Positions 33,820 to 44,170 of a stretch of DNA of 64,000 bases are shown here, one piece after another (the first letter of the stretch is position 1; every line of letters starts with the position of its first letter). The notes under the pieces are model-generated. The model ran no database searches. It saw only the letters and a list, made by a program, of their open reading frames with translations, and was not told the DNA's origin. The stretch comes from Deuterostichococcus epilithicus (taxonomy: Eukaryota > Chlorophyta > Trebouxiophyceae > Prasiolales > Stichococcaceae). The stretch spans positions 2,666,001 to 2,730,000 of the forward strand of contig JAVTLE010000013.1 in NCBI GenBank assembly GCA_033439295.1. The letters are read 5' to 3'. The position numbers and the translations under genes are program-made.

Positions 33820-34535
33820 GGCGCCTGCCGCCCGCCCGTGCGCCCCGCGCGGGTTACCTACAGTACCCTGGCTACCTGAGCGACTGCCTGGCGGCCGTCA
33901 CTGCCAGCACGTGATCTGCTAACGCGCTTGAGCTGGTGATGGGGCCGTGTGCCGGCAGCCTTTGAAAGACTATTTTTGAGTTGCCCAGGAGAGCCGATCC
34001 AGCAGATGCTTGTCAGCAGTCTGGTGCCGCGCCCGGCCCCGGCTTTGCTGCTGTGAGAGGAAAGAGACGTGTGCCGTGTGCCGGCGTGCAGCGCAAATCG
34101 GGTGTCAAATGGCGTTGAAACTGCCCCTTGTCAGCGGGGAAACCCTGTTCCTGGAGCCTCCACCTCAGCTCCTCAGGCGAAGAGAAGCGAGCAAACGACT
34201 GTTGGCATACCGACTTTGCATGTCTGTGTTGTCAATCAGCAATGCAGCATCAGAGGCGCAATAGAGCTTGCACTCCAGGCGTGACGAACCTGCAGCATTT
34301 CACTGGCGCGCTCCAAGGTTCTGAGGCAGCGCAACCGTAGTATAGCTGGCAAACAGCATTGGTCCACCCTTCAGTGCTCTAGCGATTCCTCGTGTTGGCA
34401 TTTCCGCCGCGCTATCCGAAGGCAGACTCAGCGGCATTGGATTCGGAAGCAGTCCCCGCCTTGCTTCCAGTGACCTGGGGTCCCCGTGTGTAATAGAAAG
34501 GCTCCAGAAGCAACGCATAAGCGTGGCCCTTCGCT
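33820..34535. promoter_or_regulatory. Divergent promoter region FUS-like / Rab
   Basis: This 716-base region separates the start codons of two divergent complete genes and so must carry both promoters and 5' UTRs. No TATA box or repeated element was identified. Confidence 0.5.
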
Positions 34536-35941
34536 ATGGGCTGCGCGGGCAGCAAAGGTGCGGGTGCATGAAGCGTCTGTGCGCATTCTGGGCAGCGGAG
34601 CTACGAGTGTGCTCAGCCCACGACAACATCGGCTTGCACTGCAGGGCCGGCAGAGCCTTCAGGCAATCTGAGGGGAGTGGTGCCGCAGAATGAGGGCGCC
34701 AACGGCATACCCCGCGTGAAGCTCGTCCTGCTCGGCGACTCGGTGAGCTGGCATGCAGCGGGTGCATCTGCATTTGATCGCCAAGCTTCCTTAGAGCCGG
34801 CAGAGCTGCACTGCGAACCCCTTGTCTGTGGCGCAGGGCGTGGGCAAGTCTTGCCTTGTGCTGCGGTATGTGCGTGGCGCCTTTGACCCGTCCTCAAAAG
34901 TGACAATCGGGGCGGCCTTCATGTCACACTCGACGCGGGTGCCCGGCGGCGACACTGTCAAATTTGAGATCTGGTGCGATGCATGACGTGGCTTTGCCAG
35001 CAGGTTCCATGGCCTTGATGCAGCAACATGGAAATTCCCGCAATCTCTGCAGCCTATACGACAGCCGCAAAGGCGCCGCAGAAGTATGCAGCGCCTGGCT
35101 CCTCTCGAGCAGTGATGCTGCTGACGGCGTGGACATTTGAACGAAGGCATGCAAGCCAGGATCACTGAGCGGTCCAACATTGCCATGTCGCAGGGACACG
35201 GCAGGGCAGGAGAGGTACCGGTCGCTGGCGCCGCTGTACTATCGCGGCGCGGCAGCGGCGGCCGTGGTGTACGACATCACCTCCTCGGAGACCTTCGCCA
35301 AGGCCAAGTACTGGGTGTCGGAGCTGCAGAAAAATGCCAGCGGAGACATCGGTGAGTGCTGCTGTTCCTGCAGCCATGTCTTCTCACAGCGAGACAGTCG
35401 TGCATCATAAAGCACATGGCAATCCGCCACTGGCGCCCTGCACTAGCTTCCATTAGTAATGTTTCTGTGCTCCGGGGTCCCTGGCATCCATCGCCCAGCA
35501 TGGTCACGAATTTACGTCCGACTGTCCGACGACGCTCTTTGTGGAGTGCAGTCATCGTGCTGGTGGGCAACAAGTCGGACCTGACTGCTGAGCGGCAGGT
35601 CTCCACGGAGGACGGGCAGGCTTACGCTGACAGGTGCGCCAATGTCGCTGCCATCCTTGCGAACGATGACTGCAAACCGCTTGCACAGCGTGTGGCCCGC
35701 CAGCAGCAACCCGCTGTCAGCACTGGCAGGGTGGACGGCTAGCTTCTGGAGGCGCCCGACCGTGATTTGGTGCGTGCACTGCAGCAACGGCATGCTATTT
35801 GTGGAGTCGTCGGCTAAGACGGCAGACAATGTGGCGAGCGTCTTTGAGACGGTGGCTCAGAAATTGACGTCGCCACAGCTGCCTGCCTCTTCGACGCCAG
35901 CCAGTGACTCGGATTTTGAGTCGGAGCGTGCAGCGGCATAG
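34536..35941 (+). CDS. ARA6/RABF1-type Rab5 GTPase
   Basis: Complete six-exon gene (34536-34557, 34663-34742, 34837-34973, 35194-35351, 35552-35633, 35785-35941), 211 residues. G motifs: GDSGVGKSC (P-loop), TIGAAF (switch I Thr), [20 protein letters not shown] (switch II), NKSD, and ESSAKT. The tiny first exon encodes MGCAGSK, an N-myristoylation Gly2 plus palmitoylation Cys3 signal, and the C-terminus ([12 protein letters not shown]) has no prenylatable cysteine. That combination is known from plant ARA6/RABF1, which acts on endosomes and in endosome-to-plasma-membrane traffic. Exon 2 was joined at a CTTCAG acceptor; another AG at 34672 would also be in phase, so residues 8-12 are uncertain. 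Confidence 0.95.
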
Positions 35942-36402
35942 CACTTGATTGATTCTGGACTTGTTTGGATGGTCGTTGCTGACGCTGTTCCGCAGCTGCC
36001 GCACTCTGGACCGCGCATGTGTGGGGCTTTCTGTTTGTACATCATCATGAACTCCTGGTTTTGCCCGTCCGTTGCAGCTGCTGTGGTTTGCCTCGTCCGT
36101 GACCGAAGTAGGGTTGTCAGTGTTGCAATTGAAGCAATCGCAAGGCGCTCTGCCGATCAGAGCTGATGGGGCACAGCCAGCTGGCACAGCATCAGCAAGA
36201 TCAGCATGTCCAACACGCAGCACGCACAGCACTGACTGCCAGCAAATTGCATATGACAGAACGCCCTTGCGCGCCCCGCGATGCCCGCAATCTAGGTCAT
36301 CTCTGACGGTCATAACGATCGCGAAGAGTTTGCGTCAGATCCGGCTCGCGGCGAGGGGGCTTCCCCAGCCTTGACAGTGAAGCCAGCAGGGGGCCAGCAC
36401 CC
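35942..36402. other. Intergenic region between Rab and F-box/LRR genes
   Basis: The region of 461 bases contains the Rab 3' UTR and F-box/LRR promoter. The minus-strand open frame at 36297-36584 overlaps the F-box exon antisense and is rejected. Nothing else was seen. Confidence 0.45.
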
Positions 36403-39400
36403 ATGTCGGAGGGCTTGTTGTCGGAGGCCCGAAGCTGCAGGTCGACCATGAACATCTGCAGCCTGCCGAGCGAGTGCTTGGCCCGCATCTTCAGCTTCCT
36501 TCCCGACGAGTTCGCCAGGCATGCTTTCCGAAATGCACCAGGTTCCGAGGGCGAAACCGCAGCTGCTGCCTGGTAGCAGCTCATTGTTCAATCATTGCTG
36601 TCATGCTGTTGCATCGGCTGATTTCAAGCTGGGTTCTTGCCGCGCATATATCGAACCCTTGGGATGGGCATGAGCCAGTCCTGAGTCCGACAAGTAGCCA
36701 CACGCATGCGATGCAGCCGAGCTATTCAGCTTGTGACATGTTTGTGATTCACCGTGGCTACTGATCAACATCGCTAGAATTACCGTGTCGACCGTGCCTC
36801 GCACATGTCGTGTCAGCGCTGCGCCTTCCTGGGACAGTATACCGCATGCCAGCAGCATTCAGCAGGTCTCAGGCTCTGCGCCTGCTTCTTTCAGGCGGGA
36901 GCATCTGCCGCTCACATGCCCGGCCTTTGCCACGGCGTGCGACAACATCATCTGGGACTGGGTGCGCATCGACCCGCGGCAGTACCGTGAGCAAACGTAC
37001 GCGGACATGTCCTGGGAGCGCGTCCGCCCGTGGCTGATGAAGCGCGCCGGAAACATCTCCGGCATCGAGCTCAGGTTCGTTGCCGCTGCTTCTTCTGCAT
37101 CCTGGTCGGCTGCTGAAGTCCCTACCCTTCGGGACGTGCGGGGGCATGCATGCATACATGCATGCATGCATGTGTGCATGCACGCAGTCCACCCAGGTGC
37201 GACCCAGCAAGCACCCGGTACAGATGCGATCAATTTTTTTGATGCTCCACACAGACTGAGCGACATCAGGGACAGCAAGAAGCAGTCGGTCCCGTTGGGT
37301 GGCGTAGCGCCCTTGCTGGCCGCTCTGCCGCACCTCCAGGACCTCACCATCTACATGCACAAGCCGCCCGAGGTGCACAAGCTTGACTGTGGACGGTTTC
37401 ATGGAAGATTGCCGTCTTACAGCTGGGTCGTTCCACATGTGGTGCATGCGGTGCATGCAAAATCTGGCAGCTGGCGAGCTTCCAATGCAGCCTTTGAATG
37501 CAGGCATTGAAATGACTCCTGTCCTATCTAGTGCAAAACTCTTGTTATCTGGACGCTGGGATCTAAGAACGGCAGTCCTGACGCCAGATGCAAGCACTGG
37601 ACCCTGCAGAAACAGATCATTCCGCAAGATGCATGCCAATGACGAAGCTGCAACTCACTCAAGCCACTGCCCTTGTTGATCCCCCGCAGCGGTATGACGC
37701 CACAGTGCCGGAGGGCGAGTCCAACTTCGTAGCTGAGGCGCTGGCCGGCGCGGCGCCGCCGAGCCCGCAAGTGGCGGCTGGCGGCGGTCACCCTGGCGGC
37801 GGCTTCCAACACTTCGGGATGCAGGAGCACATGATGATGGGTCACGATGATGACGAGGAGATGTCTGACGACGAGGAGCCCGAGGGTGGCTGGCCAGTGG
37901 TGAGGTTTCAGATGGCCACGATGAGATGTGGTAGTTTGCTGACTGTGTGGGAAGCGCCAAGGCAGCCCGGCAGCGCTCTGGTGGCGCAGCCATCCAAGTT
38001 GGGCACTGGACTTTTGGAGCTTTTGTGAATGTCACAGCATTTCGAAGCATGTGCTTACAGGCTTCCGACATGCTCACAAGGATGCGCAGGTCCATACTGT
38101 GCCTTTGACAGTCAGACTGTCATGCCACGGTGAGCGTGCTGTACTGCTGACCGACCTGGGCTGACATCTGCACGGTTACGCGCAGGACCCGGATGTGGTG
38201 CAGCACCCTGACGCAGGGTCTGGCGAGTCCGGCAGCGAGTCTGGCAGCGACGGCGGCAGCGATGAGGACGAGGACATGCTCGACGGCGATGGCGATGGCA
38301 ATGGCGATGGCGATGGCGATGGCGCCGGCGCTGCTGGCGCCGATGCTGCAGCGGCGGCAGCGCCGCAGCAAGACCACGAAATGGCAGCGCAGGACGAGGC
38401 GGCTGGCGAGATGCCGCAGGCGGATGCGGCCGCAGAGGTCGGCGCGGCGGGCGAGCAGCCAGGTGCCGCCCTGCAGCACGCGGCGGTTGCCGAGCAGGGT
38501 GCGGGTGCAGCCGCGGCGCAGCAGGATGCAGAGGGAACCGATGGGGTAGCTTCCGGCGCTGTTGGCCAGCAGCAGCCGGAGGCAGCCGCACAGGCGCAGC
38601 AAGCAGCCCAGGGAGCGGCGCCCGCGCCGGTGGCCATGCAGGCCTCGGCGGCGCAGGCTGAGGCGGGTGGTGCAGCACTGCCGCATCCGGATGCTGGCGC
38701 CAGTGGCGTCCCTGCAGACGCACCAGCAGCCTTCGATGGCAAGCCAGCTGGCGGTGCCGCAGAAGTCGCAGATGGGCCTGCTCTGGTCGCAGATGCCGGC
38801 CAGGGCGGGGCTGACGCTCCGCAGCCCGATGCCGCCGCCGGCGACGGCGGCGAAGCGGCACAGCTCGAGCGTGAGGCGGCCATGCAGGCGGATGCTGACG
38901 AGCTTGCAGCCGAGGCTGCAGCAGCCGAGCTGGCTGAAGGGCCCTTTGCGGCCGGTCAGGCGGCGCAAGATGCGGAACCGGCAGAGGATGCCGGACCAGC
39001 TGATCAGGATGACGCCCAGATGCACGCTGGTGCCGACCTGATAGGCGAAGGTGACGCGCAGGATGCTGCAGGGCCACCGCAGGCGGTGGGGCCGCCGCCC
39101 GACGTGGGGCCGCCGCCTGATGCTCAAGCGCCGCAAGCGGCCGCACCTCTGCACCACCACCACCAGTGAGTCGTGCTGCTACGTCGCTGAGCTGCATACC
39201 TGCTCCCGGCACAGCTGTGCCCAGACGTCAGCAGGCCGACCTTGTTCCGGCAGCCTCCCGCCTCAGGTGCACCATTCACGCCGAGCCCAGCAGCGTATCT
39301 CTGTGCTGCAAACTGATGCAAGCGCCGTTCCGCTGAGACCCAGCCATGACGGCGGACTGCGGCGCTGCATGCAAGGGTTGATCGCTGACATCCTGACGCA

Positions 39401-42400
39401 CTTCTGAGATCTTGCTGTCGTAAGTCGCAGCGGGTACCCGCCCATCACGGAGCTGCCACCGCCGCTGGGCCTGGACACCCTGGGGCCTGCGGAGTTCCGA
39501 GCCATTGGCGCCCTGCGCGGTCTGCGGCGTCTGAGCCTGGACGTCAGCCTGCGCTCCTCCGCTCTGGCCGTCGCTGCCGTGCAAGCGCTGGGCGCCCTGA
39601 CCCTGCTCCAGGTGCGGCTGTTGTTCCTGCCGAAGATCCAAGCTGACATTTGCATGTCTGAGCTGAAACCGGATTGAGACACCAAGAGATGGGCTGGTAC
39701 GGTTCTGCCCGCAAGTGCATGCGTGGCTCACAACCTGGTGTGCAACCGGCTGTGCAGAGGTATCTGCCCATGCATTGGGACGCATTGCGGTCTCACCCCT
39801 CTGTACCAGCTTCGCAATGATTGCTGTTCTCTGTGATGTTGAGTGTTGAAGTAATGCACAACGTCTCCACCAAGAGTGCTTGCACAGTCGCTGCTTATCC
39901 ACGTGCAAACCGCCGCACCGTCCTTGGGGAGCCATGAAGCTCCGTCATGAGGGCTACCACCGCCGCAGCTGCCGCGTTTTCTTGCTTCCGCGGGGTCGCG
40001 GTAAACCCTAAACTCACCAAAAAATTTGAACCTAGTGCAGGAGCTGTATGTGGAGGCCACGGTGCTGGCGCGCGACTACTCCCGCGTCAAGCTGCCCTTC
40101 CCGGACGCGGTGCTGGGCCTGACCCGCCTCCGCGCGCTGTCCCTGCAGATCCCCTGCACGGTGCGCAGCGTGCCAGGCTTGGTACATATCGGATCCAGCT
40201 TGCTCAGAGCCATTTGGCGGCTGTCTCTGTGGCTCTCGGCAGCATTGCCTGCCGACATGATGACACTGATGCAGGCGCACATCAGTTCCGGAGTGCAGCT
40301 GTATACAACCTGGACGCGGTGCGACTCAGAACCTGTGCTTTCCTTTATCTGCCAGGCATTGTCAGGCTGGCCAAATCGGACCTCGCCTGAAGGCACTGTA
40401 TTCTTGGCTACATCCTTGCGCTTGCAGCGCATCAAATGCGGTGCAACAGCTTGTCATATGCAAAGCTCAGAACTGTTGATGTATTGCCCACTGTATCACG
40501 AGCAGCCAGAGTACCATGCCGCCCGGCATGGAGCTCCATGCCCGGCGGCATGGTGCTGCTGGCATCTCATGCTGGAGCTGGCGTGCTCCATCGTCGTTGC
40601 GGCCCCCATGGGCAGGCTCCATGCCAAATGGCACTGTCATGCCGACACATCTCAGCTGCGTTCGTGGCCAGTGTGCTCATGAGCGAACCTACTGCAGGCC
40701 CTTTACCGCATCGGCTGCGACGATACCCGCTAGCGGGCTGCAGGGCGGACGACATCCTCCCTGTGCTGCAAAATGCTCATGGTGTCCTGCATCCACTTAC
40801 TGGCACGCCTTCGCTGCAGGCGGGCTCCATGCCGGACGGCATCGTCAAGCTGACCAAGCTGTCGTCGCTGGACCTCAACACGCCGTTTGCGCCCAAGCGC
40901 GCCCTGCCCCCCGGCTTCGGCGGCCTGCCGCTGGCGCGCCTGACGCTGTGGGGCGGCCACCTCAGCGGCGACAAGGCCGTCGACGAGCTCGCTGGGCTGA
41001 CCGACCTGGAGGTGACGCACAGCTCAGAAATGTCCTGCGAACCGTTTTGCAGAGACTGCTGTTTCAAGAAGCAGACATCTTCGGCGCCAGGCTGCAAGCA
41101 CGCGCGGCTGTGTCCGCGCCTCTTGACACAAGGACAGGGGCATTGCGCTTTCGTCCGGCGGCCTCTGGCTGTCCTTGCAGCCATGTCACGTACATCGGAA
41201 TCGGCATCGAACCTGACGCAACCCTGCGTGCTGCATGAGCTCACAAAGACTTTTGCAGAGCCAGGGCAAAATTCCCCTCTATCTAGCAGCTCGAGCTGCT
41301 CCCCAACTCAAATTTATGACTTTTGACTCTATTGACATCGTTCACATAAAATGAGCGCCTGCAGATCCTGAGTTTGGGCAACTGCGGGCTGGCGGAGTTC
41401 CCGACCGCCATCCAGGGCCTCTCCAAGCTGCAGTATGTCGACCTGGGTGAGCCGTCCTCGCCTGCTGCTGAATCTGACTGCTGCACACTGTTCCCACACT
41501 TGCTGTCCATCCCAGCCTCGCTCCCAGCCTGCATGACGACCTGCTGCTCATGTGGAGCACGCGTCTGCTGGCCACGTTGAAAGAAATCTGGTGATGTCTG
41601 CGAAGCCTGCAAAGTCCCGAGAAAGGGCTAGTAGGGGCTGTGCGCACAGCCGCTTCTGTACATTGTAAAGGCGCAGAGCACCACCAACGATGTTCTGAAT
41701 GCAGGTCACAACTATGCCATGGGCGCCTCACTGGTGGCGCAGCCGGCGACGCTGCTGACGCGCCTCACTCAGCTGGCCACGCTGCAGATCCGCCGCTCCG
41801 GCCACTTCCAGGAGGTGACGCTCTCGGCCTGGCTTGCCTTGACTTGCCCGGCCGTGGTGCCAAACTTCAGCGCCACAGGCCTCTTTGCAGGTGGCGAGAA
41901 CTTTCGCCACTGGCAAAGACGCCCAGTACTGCTGAAGTTCGCGAGCACTCGCAACCTTCTCTGAAAGCAACCATCTCACGCGACAGCACCTCTAAGGCCT
42001 GCATTCACCCTTTCGGCCGATGCTTCTGACCGACTGTCATGACCTGACGCCCGCAGGAGCCCGTGTGCATCGCAGCGATGCCGCTGCTGCGCGGCAGCAC
42101 CGGCTGCCCGCTGCCGGCCGAGTTTGCGGTCGAGGACATGGCCGCTGCCGAGGAGGAGATCGCGGCCGCCATCGCCGCCGCCAGCGTCCAGGCCGCCGCC
42201 GACGGTGCGGACTGTGCTACGAACTGTGAGTGGCCTGCGAGACCGCACCACTCGGGTGCCATGGCCCCAACAGGATCGCCGCGCCTTGTTTGCAGCACCC
42301 TCGTTTCCGGTGTTTCTGTGCATGAGTGCTTTGCGACCAGTCGGTGCCGAGGTGTGCAGGTGCGGCGGGCCAGCAGGCGGGCGGTGCAGGCGCAGCGCCG

Positions 42401-42796
42401 CACGGCGCGCCCGTTGGTGGGCAGGCGGTCGACGACGCGGAGGCGCAGATGCTGGCTGCGGTGGTCGCTGCGTCCCTCGAGCAGCACCAACAGCAGCAGC
42501 TGCAGCAGCAGCAGCAGGAGGAGGGGGAGGAGGAGGCTGGCCAGGAGGCGGCCGCCGCCGATGCGGCTGAGGTCGCAGCGGGCGTCGGCGGCTATGCTGC
42601 TGTCGCCGCGTCCATGGAAGAGCAGCAGGAGCAGCTGCAGCAGCAGGAGCAGGATGAGGCCGGCCGGGAGGCGGCCGCCGCCGATGCGGCTGAGGTCGCA
42701 GCAGACGTCAGCGGCCATGTTGCTGCGGCAGGCGGCGGCGGCGGCGGCATCATTCCGGCAGATGACGAAGAGGACGCCGCCATGGCAGACGCGTGA
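36403..42796 (+). CDS. F-box/leucine-rich-repeat protein with large acidic low-complexity insert
   Basis: Twelve exons in phase, 964 residues: 36403-36518, 36895-37074, 37255-37372, 37690-37899, 38186-39165, 39431-39611, 40041-40160, 40820-41011, 41365-41446, 41705-41814, 42057-42225, 42360-42796. The F-box is split by the first intron: SLPSECLARIFSFLPDEFAR, then REHLPLTCPAFATA. That intron has a GC donor (CCAG then GCATGC). Next come an LRR-like segment (LLAALPHLQDLTIY), an acidic Met/His/Asp stretch, and a roughly 330-residue Ala/Asp/Gln/Gly insert coded by one 980-base exon. LRRs resume (LRGLRRLSLDVSL, LTRLRALSLQI, LTKLSSLDLN, ILSLGNCGLAEFPTAIQGLS, LTQLATLQIRR). The C-terminus is Ala/Gln/Glu-rich with helical segments such as AEAQMLAAVVAASLEQH, and a repeated EAAAADAAEVAA unit. 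A substrate-receptor role in an SCF ubiquitin ligase is inferred. Confidence 0.88.
37141..37186. repeat. CATG/ATGC microsatellite
   Basis: Imperfect run of the self-complementary tetramer CATG/ATGC (46 bases) inside the second intron of the F-box/LRR gene. Confidence 0.85.
38285..38330 (+). repeat. GGCGAT hexanucleotide repeat in coding sequence
   Basis: Seven or so units of GGCGAT (one GGCAAT) encode a GD/GN dipeptide run at the start of the acidic insert of the F-box/LRR protein. It is in frame, so length changes in six-base steps would be tolerated. Confidence 0.85.
40511..40645 (+). repeat. Three echoes of an LRR exon start
   Basis: The intron before exon 40820-41011 contains three decayed copies of that exon's start (AGSMPDGIVKLT): STMPPGME at about 40511-40532, SSMPGGMVLL at about 40531-40560, and AGSMPNGTVM at about 40611-40640, the last after an AG. 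They occur in varying frames and lack donors. Confidence 0.78.
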
Positions 42797-44170
42797 GGCG
42801 CTGTGGGCATGTTGGCAGCCAGCATGGTGGGGCTCCTGATGCAGGGCTGCCATTCACAGAGTGGCAGCGCTACAATGCGCTGGTAAGGGGAACAGGCAAT
42901 TATGTCAGCACTCACACCCTGAAGATGGTGCCGGCAAGGCGGGCTGAAGGCTGATGTCCCACATGCCTGGCGTGCTGTTCAGGCTGATCCGACAACTTCG
43001 TTTGCACGAGCGCAGAGGGCAATGCATGGTGAAACTCGTTTGAAAGATTGACAGCTGCAGGCAGGCCACGTTCGAGGTCACAGAGGTGTTTGTGCATTGC
43101 GGCAGTCAGGTAGTGAGCGGCAGTTCGGCGTTTGGCTCAAAAGCCCGCACAGACGGTCCTTTGATATTTCGATGCATGGACCCTTTGTTTGTACTGTTCA
43201 GGCCAATCTGAATTGCAGCCCAGTTTTTAAATGTATAGTGTGCTGTGTGGCTTCGCTGTCGCCCGCAGACCTGTTCCAAATACACATGCGGGCAATGCAC
43301 TGGCGGCAACAGCTGTATCTGTAATTGCTTGCGTCTATGTCGCGTATATCCCTAGTGTGGACCCTACTCTAGACACCGTTCGATGGCAGCAAAGCGGGCA
43401 AACCAAATCCACATCGCAAGTTTAATTATTGTCAAGCCAATCACAACCAACAACCAATGTCTCCATCCAACAAATGAGAAAATGGTTCCTTGAGAGAACT
43501 GTCACTATGTTTCTATGCATTACACCCTGGCAAGCTCGTGAACATCCATCTGGCACAAGTGGTTGCACACAGCAAACGAAAAATGGGAGGCGATGCTGCC
43601 GGTTGTTCGTACACCGGCCACCGCCACCTCCTTTACTTGTCACACAAAAATCCCTCATGCCATTTGCAGCACGTCTCGCTTGCGTGGGAGCTGGCTTATT
43701 GCGGGGGTTCAGCAATCGACAAGAAACCGATCAGACGTGCATGCCCTGTGCAGTAACTCCCTTACACACGGCAGCTTGCAACGAACCCTGTGCACAGCGC
43801 CCAGCGTCCCAACAGTTGCTGCCGGCATGTGGGCGGAAGGATGCGCAGCACGTCAGTCGTCGTGGCATCCTGCCGCAGCAGCTCCTTCAAGTGGCTGGGT
43901 GCTCCGCGCAAGACAAATGCCCTCGAGAGAGTTACCTGCGGGTGGCAAAGTCGGTGCAATGGCAATCAGAGCAGCTGACATGGGGTTTCTGGCAGACGAC
44001 CCCCAGTTGTAGAGTGTTGCCGGTGGACTACGAGCCTGGGACGCGCATGCGCGCGCCTACCGTCTCGTTGATGGATGTGCAACCAGCTGGAGATCGTGCA
44101 GCGGCAGCGTTGGGGGCGACAAAGCGCCGTGATGCAGTGCCACGAGTCTGGCAATAGGGCGCAGGTTGGC
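42797..44170. other. Convergent intergenic region
   Basis: This 1.37 kb lies between the stops of the F-box/LRR gene (plus) and bestrophin gene (minus). It should hold both 3' UTRs. TGTAA, the usual green-algal polyadenylation signal, occurs at about 43318 (plus) and, on the minus strand, at about 43766. A 242-codon plus-strand open frame (43429-44157) has no recognisable features. Confidence 0.45.

Noticed and set aside
36297-36584. Minus-strand open frame with a plausible basic C-terminus
   Set aside because: It overlaps the plus-strand F-box exon 36403-36518, which is supported by the F-box motif and phase to the next exon.
38112-39212. 366-codon minus-strand open frame
   Set aside because: Antisense shadow of the low-complexity GC-rich exon 38186-39165; composition is Pro/Arg/His-rich as expected of a shadow, and the plus strand joins conserved F-box and LRR exons.
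43429-44157. 242-codon plus-strand open frame between convergent genes
   Set aside because: Composition unlike the local exons (lower third-position GC), no domain, and it overlaps the bestrophin 3' region.
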